This document shows, one piece after another, positions 1 to 10,297 of a stretch of DNA of 64,000 nt (positions within the stretch are counted from its first letter, which is position 1; every line of letters begins with the position of its first letter). The stretch lies in contig NZ_CP064939.1 in the NCBI RefSeq assembly GCF_015679185.1, positions 1,674,001-1,738,000 on the forward strand, given 5' to 3'. A program made the translations under genes and the position numbers. Source of the stretch: Pedobacter endophyticus (GTDB lineage Bacteria > Bacteroidota > Bacteroidia > Sphingobacteriales > Sphingobacteriaceae). The notes beneath the pieces are model-generated. The model saw nothing but the letters and a program-made list of their open reading frames with translations, had not been told where the DNA came from and made no database searches.

Positions 1-51
1 TAGATTCGGCGTTAAATCCGCTAGAATGATTTTCTCTTTGATGAATAGGCA

Positions 52-2130
52 TCATCGAATAGGCTTTGGCTTGTCGGCCGATCTTAGGTTCCAATCACAT
101 TGATCAATCAGCTTCAATTTTCCGCGTCCACCAGACACCTCAATATGATTGATCCCGTCGCTTAGCTTCAGGTTGTCCCACTGAATGATGTGCAAGTCGT
201 TAGCTTTTTCTTCACTGATAAAAACACCATTTACCCAGAGTTTTGCACTGTTTGCCGTGCTGAACACTTTTACATGCGTAAGCGACCTGCTTCGCTCGAT
301 ATTCCTTTTTTCAGCAATATAAAGCATGGGCTCGGGGTTCCAATTGGCTTTGTAAAAGTAAAATGCATCTTTTTTTATGCCCCTGTCATAAGTAACCAGG
401 CCTTTATCATTAATTGCATTCTTATCTCCCTCTGTCCGAATGGAGGAGCCGAAATCTGCCAGCACCCAAATAAACTTGCCCCAAATGAATGGCCTTTTCT
501 TAAACGCTGCCCAATGTTGTTCGTGAAATGCCGTTTGCCATTCCTCCGGATGAAATCTGCCCTTTGGTGAGGGTTTCTCTAACACTTCCATGTGTTTAAA
601 GGGACTGGCACCTGCGCCATATTCACTTACTGCGATCGACTTTTGAGGTAATTCTCCATGTACCTTGTCTGCCCAGGCGCCCACTTCATCGAAATAACCG
701 TCATACCACCCAAAATACTGGTTCCATCCCATCAAATCTGTCAGATCAGAAAATTCGCGGGTCCCTAAATTGGAGGCCAACGTAGTTAAACGACCGGGAT
801 CCTCTTTCTTAGCGAGTGCATTAAGTTCTCTTATAAACGGTTGCGGGTCATCGTAATCCAGTTTCAATTCATTAAATATCCCCCAGAAACAAATAGCGGG
901 ATGGTTATAGTTCTGCCGGATCAGCTCGGTAAGCATCGTTCGGGCATTATCTTCCAGATTGCCGTTCTTTACATAGCCCGTACCGCTATAGCCTCCGGGC
1001 CCCACAAAGGGAATTTCTGACCACACTACAATGCCATTCTGATCGCAAAGGTCGTAAAAGTGCCTGTTTTGAGGATAGTGTGTCAATCGTACCGCCGTAG
1101 CGCCTAGTTCTTTAATCAGTTCCATATCTCGGTCGTGATCTGAATTTTGAAGTGCCGACCCCTTTCCTGAAACATCCTCGTGTCGGCCAACTCCATAAAG
1201 ATCAAAGTATTTACCGTTTAAGAAAAAGCCCTTATCCGGGTCAACATTAAAATACCTGAGGCCCAGGGGTTGAACAACCTGATCAATTACCTTTTTATCC
1301 TTAAGTAACGAAATTTCAACGGTGTATAAATAGGGATCTGACCTGCCTTGCCATAAGTGAGGCTTATCAAGCTCAAAAGATTGCTTAATTTCTTTTGTAT
1401 CAGCATTTTCAATGCCGCTTACCTTCGAAGATATGATCTTATTTTTTTGGTCGTAGATTGTGGTCTTCAATGATAGCCCGACAGTATTTTTAATGGATAA
1501 CTTACTGGCAACCTCCACCTCTGCCGATTGGTGGGAAACCTTTTTCTGTGTAATATAAACGCCCGAAGAGCCGTAATCTAATGGAGAAATGCAATCATTA
1601 CCTGTTACTATGAGTGATACGGGACGATGAATACCGCCATATACATTGAAATCGCCGTGTAAGGGAATAACATCAAGGCGGTAGGCGTTGCTCACCTGTA
1701 CGGTGATCGAATTTTCGCCAGGTTTAACATCATCGGTAATTTCCAAACAAAAACCGGTATAGCCGCCAATGTGGTCGCCTAAAAACTTATGGTTCAATAA
1801 TATATTAGCTACGCTGTTTACGCCCTCAAAATAAAGGAAAAGCCGTTTATTTTTCCATTCCGGCTTAACATCAATAGTATTTTCATATACAGCAGCTGTT
1901 CGGTTATAATCGGCCACGCCTTTGAGCACTTCCGCTGCATTCCAGGTATGGGGTACATCTACATTTTCTTTTTGAATGTTTTGTTCAAAGTTGTATGCAA
2001 AATAAAATTGCCATTTGCTATTTAAAGGAAAAGATTGTCGGCCAGGATTAATTGGGGTTGCCACAGCCTTAATGCTTATGGCCATGATAAAAATAAAAAG
2101 GGAGATTAAATTGGTATTTTTACTTTGCAT
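52..2130 (-). CDS. Glycoside hydrolase family 2 protein (beta-galactosidase-like)
   Basis: 692-residue secreted glycosidase with an N-terminal signal peptide. A GH2 sugar-binding (jelly-roll) domain covers about residues 30-180, an immunoglobulin-like domain about 190-300, and a TIM barrel about 305-600. The putative acid/base is Glu421 in FWGIFNELK and the nucleophile Glu503 in VSEYGAGA, both at the usual GH2 positions, so a retaining exo-glycosidase is likely. The exact sugar (galactoside, glucuronide or mannoside) cannot be read from the motifs. It is the last gene of the minus-strand SusCD locus, 19 bp downstream of the metalloprotease gene, so it probably trims oligosaccharides in the periplasm. 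A short C-terminal domain follows the barrel. Family assignment is firm, substrate is not. Confidence 0.9.
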   Translation of the reverse strand: MQSKNTNLISLFIFIMAISIKAVATPINPGRQSFPLNSKWQFYFAYNFEQNIQKENVDVPHTWNAAEVLKGVADYNRTAAVYENTIDVKPEWKNKRLFLYFEGVNSVANILLNHKFLGDHIGGYTGFCLEITDDVKPGENSITVQVSNAYRLDVIPLHGDFNVYGGIHRPVSLIVTGNDCISPLDYGSSGVYITQKKVSHQSAEVEVASKLSIKNTVGLSLKTTIYDQKNKIISSKVSGIENADTKEIKQSFELDKPHLWQGRSDPYLYTVEISLLKDKKVIDQVVQPLGLRYFNVDPDKGFFLNGKYFDLYGVGRHEDVSGKGSALQNSDHDRDMELIKELGATAVRLTHYPQNRHFYDLCDQNGIVVWSEIPFVGPGGYSGTGYVKNGNLEDNARTMLTELIRQNYNHPAICFWGIFNELKLDYDDPQPFIRELNALAKKEDPGRLTTLASNLGTREFSDLTDLMGWNQYFGWYDGYFDEVGAWADKVHGELPQKSIAVSEYGAGASPFKHMEVLEKPSPKGRFHPEEWQTAFHEQHWAAFKKRPFIWGKFIWVLADFGSSIRTEGDKNAINDKGLVTYDRGIKKDAFYFYKANWNPEPMLYIAEKRNIERSRSLTHVKVFSTANSAKLWVNGVFISEEKANDLHIIQWDNLKLSDGINHIEVSGGRGKLKLIDQCDWNLRSADKPKPIR

Positions 2131-2149
2131 ACAATTATTTTGCTACGGT

Positions 2150-3748
2150 TTAATCGGTAAAAAAGCCTATTTCAGCTATTTGCGCAAAGACCTGTCCATC
2201 CCAGCTGGATTGAGGAACGATCTTAAAATATCTAAAAGTGAGCGGGGTATTAAAAGTGAAATTTTGTTTGGAGCTTGATTTTGCAATAACATAGCTGGCT
2301 TGCGAAACGAAGTTAACCCCATCTGTGCTGTACAGGACATCTGCATTTTTTATTGGTCTAGATGCACCGTTCTGAATGGTAAAACCTTTCAGGGTATGGG
2401 CCGACCCCATATCAATGGTAATATAATGTGGATAGGTTGCGGCCGGAGATACCGAGTATTGGCTATGCCAGCCGCTTCCGGTATTGTTATCGATAATATT
2501 GACTGCTGGCGCTGTGGTTTGCTGCGAACTATAGGCGGCTATGCTCCATCCTGCCTTACTGATTTCGTTCTTTGTGCCAAATTCAAGCACCGGAAGTGCA
2601 TTTACCCATTTATAATTGTATATCGTTTCCTTAACCGTTCCATTTTCGGCTACAAGCTTTACTTTCATTTCATACGGACTGGAATCTTTGTATTTGAATT
2701 CGGAAACGGGCATTTCAACATAAAAACTATCGGTTCCAATTACTTTCGACTCCCAGGTGGTCGCATTATAATCTTTATTGGTACCGGTGCCTTCGTTATT
2801 TACATTGGGGTCGTTGTAATACAGCACACTATTGATGGGCGTATTAGTGGTAAACTTACCCGAAACCACGATGGCATTTTTAGTGCTGGAATAATCTGCG
2901 TGGATTCTGCTTATGCCAGCGGTAACGGCTCCGTAATAGGTTGCGGTATTGTTGTTAAAGATCTGATTCACGTTTAAAATAGCGCAATCTGCAGCAGTAA
3001 GAAAGGTAGGAGATTTACCCAAAGTTCCATTGCCGGCCCACATTAATGCCATACCCAATGTTGCGTTTTCGGACACTTTCTGACAGTTGTGCGGCAGGTT
3101 GAGACCATGCCCGAGCTCATGCACCAAACCACCGAACCATACGCTGAATCTGTTTCCATCGGCATCGCTTTTACCGATGTTTGTTATATCTAATCCCTCG
3201 TAATCTAACGCAAAGCACCACTTGCCCAATCCATAAAACGGTCCGCCGCTGGGTGTACCATCCGTTTTGAAGCTATATCGTGGGATGATAACCAAAGTGT
3301 GGTCGCTGGTTTTTTCGTCTGGATGTGTACTGAAATACGCATTAATTTCTGATTGCACAGCGGAAGCGCCATTGGTGTAAGGGTAACTTGTTTTTGGTAA
3401 GGTTCCTCTGATGGTAATTATTTTTACACGATTGATCACCGAATCCTTAAATAGGCCAAAAGTTTTGTAGCCGTAGCCATTTCTGTTCATTTCATTTTTG
3501 AAATAGTTTTGAGTCCACAACATCAGCTCACTCAATCGCTTTTCATACAAGGGAAGTGTATCCAGGTCATTGGGTACAAAATAAATCAGGTTCAGATTTC
3601 TGGGTTGGTTGCTCACATACGCAGTATCATGTGTTACGTTGATCAAGCTCTCGGTACCTTGATCGGAACTGGCGATCATATCTGATTTTTTACAAGATGA
3701 CAATATCCACAGCATGGACAGGCAAATCATTAATGTTCTGATTTTCAT
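2150..3748 (-). CDS. Putative zinc metalloprotease lipoprotein with C-terminal F5/8 type C (discoidin) domain
   Basis: 532 residues. The N-terminus ends in a lipobox (ILSSC), so export and lipid anchoring are expected. The extended zinc motif HELGHGLNLPH places His210, Glu211, His214 and His220 in the HExxHxxGxxH arrangement of metzincin-type proteases. The last ~140 residues resemble a discoidin/F5/8 type C carbohydrate-binding fold (VNIIDNNTGSGWHSQY, then FTIQNG and a C-terminal AEIGFFT strand). A protease plus glycan-binding module inside a SusCD locus suggests a glycoprotein or proteoglycan target; that is inference. It sits between the beta-helix gene and GH2, with a 183-bp upstream gap that holds a hairpin. 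The exact peptidase family was not recognised. Confidence 0.75.
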   Translation of the reverse strand: MKIRTLMICLSMLWILSSCKKSDMIASSDQGTESLINVTHDTAYVSNQPRNLNLIYFVPNDLDTLPLYEKRLSELMLWTQNYFKNEMNRNGYGYKTFGLFKDSVINRVKIITIRGTLPKTSYPYTNGASAVQSEINAYFSTHPDEKTSDHTLVIIPRYSFKTDGTPSGGPFYGLGKWCFALDYEGLDITNIGKSDADGNRFSVWFGGLVHELGHGLNLPHNCQKVSENATLGMALMWAGNGTLGKSPTFLTAADCAILNVNQIFNNNTATYYGAVTAGISRIHADYSSTKNAIVVSGKFTTNTPINSVLYYNDPNVNNEGTGTNKDYNATTWESKVIGTDSFYVEMPVSEFKYKDSSPYEMKVKLVAENGTVKETIYNYKWVNALPVLEFGTKNEISKAGWSIAAYSSQQTTAPAVNIIDNNTGSGWHSQYSVSPAATYPHYITIDMGSAHTLKGFTIQNGASRPIKNADVLYSTDGVNFVSQASYVIAKSSSKQNFTFNTPLTFRYFKIVPQSSWDGQVFAQIAEIGFFTD

Positions 3749-3811
3749 GGGATTTAATTTATTTGGGTTTGATTATTTAGACCGTTGTTTGATTTGACGA
3801 GGTTAAAAGTA

Positions 3812-3831
3812 GCCTCTCAAAGCTGAGAGGC
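3812..3831 (-). terminator. Hairpin inside the glycan locus, possible partial terminator
   Basis: GCCTCTCA and TGAGAGGC form an 8-bp perfect stem around a 4-base loop, in the 183-bp gap between the beta-helix and metalloprotease genes. On the minus strand it is followed by TACTTTTAACC, a weak T-rich run. It could lower transcription of the two distal genes or stabilise the upstream mRNA. No promoter consensus was seen after it. Confidence 0.4.
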
Positions 3832-3931
3832 ATACTACACTAACTAACCTGGTATGCTAACCAAGATTTTTATAGAAGCACATTTAAATGCATTCGAATC
3901 AGTTTTTCGCCTGATGATTGGCCACTTTCCA

Positions 3932-5371
3932 TTATTTATCAAGTTTTAATTTTTTTAATACTGACCAAGGATATTTTTTAAAATCTTTGTCTTTGATAGA
4001 CACATTTCCCTCGGTAACATTCAGTAATTTTTCTTCGCCGGTGATGTTTCCTTCAAGCGCATTTTCTTTCCAAAACAGATGGGCGTACTGTTTTTGGCTT
4101 TTGCTAAAAACCAACGTTGAAGAATTTGTGAAGCGAACAATGTTGTGCGCAAACACCACGTTTTTTGGGCCACCATATTCAATATCTACGAACTCTATTT
4201 TCACAGAATCAGGTGTATTATTGTAAAACACATTATCTGAAATGAGTGTACTATCGGTGGCTAGTGCAAAATTAAAAATGCGTTTCCGCCTATTTCCGTC
4301 ATTAATACTCAGATTATTTCTAACAATATTGTTTTTTGTCATCCAGCTCTTTGCATTAATGGCATCTGAGATAATCAGCATAAACCCTCCATCATTATCA
4401 TGACTGTAGTTGTTTTGAATAATGGTGTTGTTGCAGTTTCCGTCTATATCGAACGATTGTCCGTCGTTAGAACGGTCTCGGTTTTGAGTATAAGCAACTT
4501 CGTTAAACTGAATAATGGTATTATCACTGCTGTGAGGCCAAATACCTACGGCATTATCTTTAGCCCGCGTGCGGATGTGAAATAATTTATTGTGTTCTAC
4601 CAAAGAACCGTCGAATGCCTTTATTACAATTCCGTCTCCACCGATATCTTCAAGGGTACAATTGCGGATGACCAGATTTTTATTTGGAAACCAGTTATCT
4701 CTAAAGCTAAAGGTTCCATTTCCCCTTATTCCATTTCTATCTACCCGCTCAAGCTTGCAGTTCGCTATCAAAAGATTTTCGATATTACTTGGTTTTGGGC
4801 CCTGGCAGTCCCAAAAAATCCCATGTCCTTCTTTACTGCCCTTTTTATTATCGCCATTAATATCGTGCACATATAAATCTGAAATGCGGATATTTGAAAT
4901 CGTTCCGATATTTTCTGCAAGGATGCGCAGCCCCGTGGGCCCGGTTTTTTGCTCCTTTACGGCTGGGTTACGGTTAGAAATGTCAAGAAACTCAACGGCC
5001 ACATTGCTGATGTTTTTTAGCAGCACCGCATCTGTAAACATCCCGTTGGCGGCAATTACGGGCAGAGCACCTTTACCATAAGCGCTAAAAACAATCGGAT
5101 TTTCTTTAGTGCCTGAGCCTTTTGGCACAAGCTGCCCGTCCCATTTACTTCCACGTTTAAACAGAATCTGGTCGCCAGGTTCAAACGTTTGTTCGTTTAC
5201 CTTAGCCAGCGTTTTCCAGGCCCGCTTTTTAGTGGTTCCTGTTTCGTTATCGTTTCCATTTTGGCTATCGATATAAAACTTATGGGTAACCATTGGATCG
5301 GTTATGCTCCATGCTGCCGAACTTGTTAAACTGATCAGCAGAAAATAGAGCAACAGTGGTATTCTCATCAT
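3932..5371 (-). CDS. Secreted right-handed parallel beta-helix protein
   Basis: 479 residues with a signal peptide (cleavage near ...SSAAWS). The body is repetitive, with Asn-ladder strands such as NLVIRNCTLEDIGGDGI, NTIIQFNEV and NTIIQNNYSHDNDGG, typical of pectate-lyase-like parallel beta-helix folds. The opening FYIDSQNGNDNETGT is a common start of Bacteroidota beta-helix polysaccharide-acting proteins. It lies directly downstream (84 bp) of a SusD gene in the same orientation, so it may be a polysaccharide lyase or glycosidase of the locus. I cannot assign a catalytic family or point to catalytic residues; a purely binding role is possible. Confidence 0.8.
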   Translation of the reverse strand: MMRIPLLLYFLLISLTSSAAWSITDPMVTHKFYIDSQNGNDNETGTTKKRAWKTLAKVNEQTFEPGDQILFKRGSKWDGQLVPKGSGTKENPIVFSAYGKGALPVIAANGMFTDAVLLKNISNVAVEFLDISNRNPAVKEQKTGPTGLRILAENIGTISNIRISDLYVHDINGDNKKGSKEGHGIFWDCQGPKPSNIENLLIANCKLERVDRNGIRGNGTFSFRDNWFPNKNLVIRNCTLEDIGGDGIVIKAFDGSLVEHNKLFHIRTRAKDNAVGIWPHSSDNTIIQFNEVAYTQNRDRSNDGQSFDIDGNCNNTIIQNNYSHDNDGGFMLIISDAINAKSWMTKNNIVRNNLSINDGNRRKRIFNFALATDSTLISDNVFYNNTPDSVKIEFVDIEYGGPKNVVFAHNIVRFTNSSTLVFSKSQKQYAHLFWKENALEGNITGEEKLLNVTEGNVSIKDKDFKKYPWSVLKKLKLDK

Positions 5372-5455
5372 TTTTCTTTATTTTTTACCTTAAAAATTGT
5401 TTCAATACTACTTAAGATAGGCAATTATTAAAACCTAAAATCACAACTATACATT

Positions 5456-7183
5456 TTACCATCCGGGGTTCTGTAATAATTTCGGGTCTTTGGATATTTC
5501 TCCTTCCGGTATTGGAAACAAATAAAAATTATTGGAGAATTTATGAGGAATAACATCAAAAATCTCATAGCTAAAGGATGTACCAGTTTTAGTAATCTTC
5601 ATGCCGCGGGATGGTCTGTTAAAATAATCCTCGGCTATTTTCCACCTGCGGGCATCCCAGATCCGATGTTCCTCAAACGAAAGCTCTACCCTGCGCTCAT
5701 TTTGAATAATCAGTCTCATTTCATCCTTTGACATGTTTGGTTTGAGGCCATAATTATTGGTTGCCCCGGGATTGATTCCGGCTCTTTTTCTGATTTGTTT
5801 CAATGCGTCGTACACGCCTGCCACCGGGCCTTCATATTCATTAAGTGCTTCTGCATAATTCAATAAAATTTCAGCATATCTGATTAGTGGCCATACCCGT
5901 TCGGTATTTCCTGATGAGCTTTCCTGAAGCATCTTTCGGTTGTAGTAACCTGTGGTTTGGGCTTTTACGCCAACGCCATCGGGACTCGAGCCATAAAACG
6001 TATTTACCACCTGATTGGTTGATGAAAGAAACCACAATGAGCCATTATAGATTACACTATTATAAAAACGCGGATCTCGGTTTACATAGGGATTTTGAGG
6101 GTTGTATTTTGAAGCCGGATCGGTAATTGCCAGACCATCTGCAGTACCATAAGCATCTACCATGTTCTGGGTCACATTACTGGCATAGCTTCCACTTCGC
6201 GAAGAAGGGAGAAAAAGGCTTTCAAAGTCGCGGTTTAAGCCCCTGTTGGCCTGAAACAGATATTCGCTATTTACCCGCATGGTAAACACTTTGTAAAATC
6301 CGTAACCCATTCTGGTGGTATTGTCTTCGTAAAGGTTGTACGCCCCCGAAACAATAACCTCATTGGCGGCATCGGCAGCGGCTTTCCATCTCTGCTGGTC
6401 GGCATCGGTATAACCCGTAATGCTTTTTAGTGTTCCCGAACCTGCGTTTCCGCCATTAAATAAGGGGCTTGCCGCATAGAGCAAAACCCTCGATTTGAGC
6501 CCCATGCAGGCGCCCTTGGTTACCCGTCCGTAATCGGTAACGATCTGGCTTTGAATGGTAGGCAGGTCTTTCATGGCGGCATCCAGTTCAGATACAATAT
6601 AATTTACGCATTCCTCATAAGTATTTCTTTCTAAGTTAAAGTCGTCTGCTGGCTCAAACACCTTATCGCCGATTAAGGGAACGCCTGCATAATGCTTTAA
6701 AAGAATGGAATAATACCATGCCCTCAAAAAGCGGGCTTCTGCTTTTAAGCGTGTTCTCAATGTTGCACTTAATGGCGATTGGTCTACTTTGGACAAAAAT
6801 TTGTTTACCCTTCTGATATTTGCCCACGCGGTACTCCAGTTATTTAATATTTGTACGTTTTTGGCCACGTTTGTGGTAGCCGCAGATAATGCACCCGAAG
6901 CCATCACTACTGCATCATTTTGCGGCCCGGTATATTGTACCGGCACTGCCTCATCGCCAACCACCGGGTGCCCCCCGGCTTCCCATCGGCCAGGATTAAA
7001 GCTATAACCAACGTCGGCATAAACCCGCGTTAAAAAAGCAACCGTATTGGTACTGTCTTTAAAAGTACTTTCCTCATTTAAAACGTCGTTCAACTTGGCG
7101 TCTAAAAAACTGTCGCCTTTTTTACAGGCATTTGCTATTGTAATCAACAGCAAAGCATAGAAAAATATGTGTTTTATTTTCAT
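5456..7183 (-). CDS. SusD/RagB-family glycan-binding lipoprotein (pair 1)
   Basis: 575-residue outer-membrane lipoprotein. The signal peptide ends in the lipobox IANAC, which anchors it at the cell surface over its SusC partner. The sequence shows SusD hallmarks: ARFLRAWYYSILLKHYAGVPLI in the N-terminal TPR region, RYAEILLNYAEALNE, ERRVELSFEEHRIWDARRWK, and the C-terminal LLQNPGW. These proteins bind glycans and close the lid of the SusC barrel. The gene lies 8 bp downstream of the SusC gene at 7192, so the two are co-transcribed. Ligand unknown. Confidence 0.95.
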   Translation of the reverse strand: MKIKHIFFYALLLITIANACKKGDSFLDAKLNDVLNEESTFKDSTNTVAFLTRVYADVGYSFNPGRWEAGGHPVVGDEAVPVQYTGPQNDAVVMASGALSAATTNVAKNVQILNNWSTAWANIRRVNKFLSKVDQSPLSATLRTRLKAEARFLRAWYYSILLKHYAGVPLIGDKVFEPADDFNLERNTYEECVNYIVSELDAAMKDLPTIQSQIVTDYGRVTKGACMGLKSRVLLYAASPLFNGGNAGSGTLKSITGYTDADQQRWKAAADAANEVIVSGAYNLYEDNTTRMGYGFYKVFTMRVNSEYLFQANRGLNRDFESLFLPSSRSGSYASNVTQNMVDAYGTADGLAITDPASKYNPQNPYVNRDPRFYNSVIYNGSLWFLSSTNQVVNTFYGSSPDGVGVKAQTTGYYNRKMLQESSSGNTERVWPLIRYAEILLNYAEALNEYEGPVAGVYDALKQIRKRAGINPGATNNYGLKPNMSKDEMRLIIQNERRVELSFEEHRIWDARRWKIAEDYFNRPSRGMKITKTGTSFSYEIFDVIPHKFSNNFYLFPIPEGEISKDPKLLQNPGW

Positions 7184-7191
7184 AACTGATT

Positions 7192-10100
7192 TTATAAAGA
7201 AAATGAAAGACCGAAATTATAGACTCTTTGATTAGGGTAAGCTGAAATCTTTCCTCCCGTATTGGCTTCCGGGTCAGCTTGATAAAATTTATCGATATTA
7301 GTCCACGTTAATAAATTATATCCGTTTGCATATACCCTTATGGCGTTCATCCCTATTGGCTTTACCCATTTAGCAGGGAGTTGATAGCCAATTTCCATCG
7401 TTTTAAGTCTTACATACCTGGCGTTTACCTGCCAAAAATCTGATTGTGATACATTGGCGGCGCTAATGGTACTAACCGTTCTCGAAATAATCGGAAATTT
7501 TGCCGCATTGCCCAATTCGGGTGTCCACGCTTGCTGGTGGATGGGCTGAAAATTGGAGGTAAAGGCAGAAATTGCTTCAGAGGCAAAGGCCAGGCTATAG
7601 CCCGACGAACTTGTTAGCAGGGCGCTGAAATTGAAGCCTTTATAATTAAATCCCAGTGTTACCCCAAGTGTTGTGCTCGGAAGATTGGGTTTGCCAATGG
7701 CTTTTCTATCAAATGCATCGATAATGTTATCGCCGTTTAAATCCTTATACTTTAAATCGCCCGCCCTAAAAGCAGTGGTTGGCTTTGGTACCGATGGGTC
7801 TGTTACATCTGTTTCGCTGTAAAACCCATCAAAAACATACCCGAAATTTTGTCCGACCGGATTACCCGTAGCCTGTAGCCAGGGATATCGCTGCTGGGCC
7901 TCATCTCTAAATACCACTTTATTTTCAGCAAACGAAAAAGTTCCCCGTACAAAATAGTCAAATTCACCCATCCTGTCTTTAAAAGTGATCTCGCCATCCC
8001 ATCCTTTGTTATTTACCTTACCCAGGTTTACTGGTGGCAGGCCTATACCAATAAAGGCAGGCACACTTTCTCTTCTTGTCAGAATATCATAACGGTCATT
8101 ATTAAAGTAATCTACGGTCAGGGCTACCCTACCTTTAAAAATATTAATATCTACGCCGATGTCGAGTTTCTTCTCTTTCTCCCAGGTAATGGAATTATTG
8201 CCCAGGGTGCCTTCGGTAATGCCGAGCGCATTTGTAGGCGATGGACCAAAATTATAGCTGGTTGCCGAACTCGAATAGATCTGATCGTAAGCGTAGGCAA
8301 AAGTGCTTCCCGTAAAATCAGATCCTACAAGCCCGTATGAAGCCCGTAATTTGAATAAATCGATAAAAGGAAGTGTTTCCTTAAACATCTTTTCTTCTGC
8401 CAGGTTCCACCCTACCGACACAGCAGGAAACCAGCCATAACGGTTTTGTTCGGCAAACTTATCTGTACCATTGTAACCGGCATTAAATTCTATCAGGTAT
8501 TTTTGTTTATAGTCATATCCTGCCCTAAAGGTTAAGCCCCTGTAATTTACCGGAACTATCGGGCCATCGATATAGCTGTTTTGATTTAACAATACCAACC
8601 CGTAAGTATTATGATCGCCAAATGAGCGTCTGTAGTTTATGGATGCCTGCACGTTGGTGGTTCGCTGGGCGTTTCCCGAAGAACTGGTTAAGTTAAATGG
8701 CGGCAAACGATAAAGGTTTGGATCTTTGGGGGTATAGGCCCCGGTTGCGATATTATAGCTGTACTGTGGAAAACTGTTCACCGTTCCTGATCTTACCAAA
8801 CCACGACTATTGGTTTGTGCGCTTGAATAAGCAATTAACGCTTTCGCACTTAGACCTTTGGTTAAAAAATCCAGCAATTGCGTTCCGCCAAAAGTGATAT
8901 TTAAATCATTATCAAAAGAACGATTGTACCCCTGGGTAGCCAGTCTGCCGATTACGTTGGTTGTGTTCAATCTTGGATTATATCCATAACTACCATCGGG
9001 ATTGTAAATTGCGTATGCAAATGGGGGCAAAAAGTTGTAGCTGTACACTTCGCGGATTAATCCTTCTCCTTCGGGGCTGTAAGTAATAGGATCGTTGGTT
9101 TCCCCAAAGCGCCCGGTCATATCCAAACGAAAGCTCAGTGTTTTGGTTGCCTGAACATCTAAGTTCGATCTGAAGTTATAGCGTTTATAATAATAGTTGT
9201 TATTCACATCACTTGCCGAGCTAAAGTCTTTCATTAATCCATTTTGCCATAAATAGCCCATGGAAACAAAGTACTTCACGCTTTCCGTTCCTCCCGATAT
9301 ATCGAGGTTTGTTCTCGATTGCTGAGAGGTTTTATTAAAAATTTCATCAAACCAGTTTACATTCGGGTGCCCGTACGGGTCGGTTCCATTTTTAAACAAT
9401 TCAAGATCCTGTTCGGTATAAAAAGGCGTTTGTCCTGAATTTATATACCCTTGATTGGTGAGCACGGCTGCATTATAGGCATCGAGAAAGTTAGGTTTGA
9501 AAGTCATCTCCGATAGGCCAAGTTCCGATTTGAAGTTAATGCCTGGTTTGCCGGCCCGTCCTCTTTTTGTAGTAATTACCAGCACGCCATTGGCCCCCTT
9601 TATCCCATAAATAGCTGTTGTTGAAGCATCTTTTAATATCGAGATGGTCTCAATTTCGTTCGGATCCAATTGCGCCACATCGGCATAATTATATTCAATA
9701 TCATCAACAATGATCAAAGGTCGCTGACCACTTACGTAGCTGCTTACCCCCCGAATAAAAAAATCTGCCCCGTCTTTCCCCGGCTGTCCGCTTCTTTGTT
9801 GCGATGTAAACCCTGGCAAACGTCCTGCAAGTGTGTTCTGAACACTCGCTGTTGGGTTTTGCCTTACCTCTGCGGCACTAATCGAACTCACGGCACCGGT
9901 ATTGGTTATTTTTTTCTGTACGCCGTATCCTACCACTACTACCTCTTCCAATCCTTTTGTATCTGTTTCCAGCAGAATTTCAACTGAGCTTTTGCCGGCC
10001 ACATTTATTTCCTGACTAAGATAGCCTACACTTTTTACAACGATAATTTGACTGGTGCCCTTAAGTGCGAACCTGAATTTCCCTTCTCCATCGGCCACTG

Positions 10101-10254
10101 TACCATTGTTTGGCAAACCTTTTTCTACTATTCCGGCACCCGGAAGTGGCCCTGCGTTATCCCTTACTACCCCTGTTACCGTTTTGGTTTGTGCCATTAC
10201 CAGGCCACAAGAAACACAGGTGAGCATATATACTACTATTAAAAATTTTTTCAT
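7192..10254 (-). CDS. SusC/RagA-family TonB-dependent transporter (pair 1)
   Basis: 1020-residue outer-membrane import barrel. After the signal peptide comes a carboxypeptidase-D-like domain (about residues 22-95). The VVVVGYGVQKK linker and the plug domain follow (NTLAGRLPGF, FFIRGVSSY, PNEIETISILKDASTTAIYG, GANGVLVITTKRG). The barrel ends in an aromatic-rich strand, VYNFGLSFSL. It imports oligosaccharides in a TonB-dependent way with the SusD encoded immediately downstream. It is preceded at 43 bp by the SusD of pair 2, so the four Sus genes form one transcription unit. Glycan specificity cannot be deduced. Confidence 0.95.
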   Translation of the reverse strand: MKKFLIVVYMLTCVSCGLVMAQTKTVTGVVRDNAGPLPGAGIVEKGLPNNGTVADGEGKFRFALKGTSQIIVVKSVGYLSQEINVAGKSSVEILLETDTKGLEEVVVVGYGVQKKITNTGAVSSISAAEVRQNPTASVQNTLAGRLPGFTSQQRSGQPGKDGADFFIRGVSSYVSGQRPLIIVDDIEYNYADVAQLDPNEIETISILKDASTTAIYGIKGANGVLVITTKRGRAGKPGINFKSELGLSEMTFKPNFLDAYNAAVLTNQGYINSGQTPFYTEQDLELFKNGTDPYGHPNVNWFDEIFNKTSQQSRTNLDISGGTESVKYFVSMGYLWQNGLMKDFSSASDVNNNYYYKRYNFRSNLDVQATKTLSFRLDMTGRFGETNDPITYSPEGEGLIREVYSYNFLPPFAYAIYNPDGSYGYNPRLNTTNVIGRLATQGYNRSFDNDLNITFGGTQLLDFLTKGLSAKALIAYSSAQTNSRGLVRSGTVNSFPQYSYNIATGAYTPKDPNLYRLPPFNLTSSSGNAQRTTNVQASINYRRSFGDHNTYGLVLLNQNSYIDGPIVPVNYRGLTFRAGYDYKQKYLIEFNAGYNGTDKFAEQNRYGWFPAVSVGWNLAEEKMFKETLPFIDLFKLRASYGLVGSDFTGSTFAYAYDQIYSSSATSYNFGPSPTNALGITEGTLGNNSITWEKEKKLDIGVDINIFKGRVALTVDYFNNDRYDILTRRESVPAFIGIGLPPVNLGKVNNKGWDGEITFKDRMGEFDYFVRGTFSFAENKVVFRDEAQQRYPWLQATGNPVGQNFGYVFDGFYSETDVTDPSVPKPTTAFRAGDLKYKDLNGDNIIDAFDRKAIGKPNLPSTTLGVTLGFNYKGFNFSALLTSSSGYSLAFASEAISAFTSNFQPIHQQAWTPELGNAAKFPIISRTVSTISAANVSQSDFWQVNARYVRLKTMEIGYQLPAKWVKPIGMNAIRVYANGYNLLTWTNIDKFYQADPEANTGGKISAYPNQRVYNFGLSFSL

Positions 10255-10297
10255 AAAACATGTATATGTAATGTCTGTTTAATTTTTTTATCCTTTT

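Noticed and set aside
2300..2977. 225-residue plus-strand reading frame opposite the metalloprotease gene
   Set aside because: It lies antisense to a gene with clear motifs and shows no recognisable domain.
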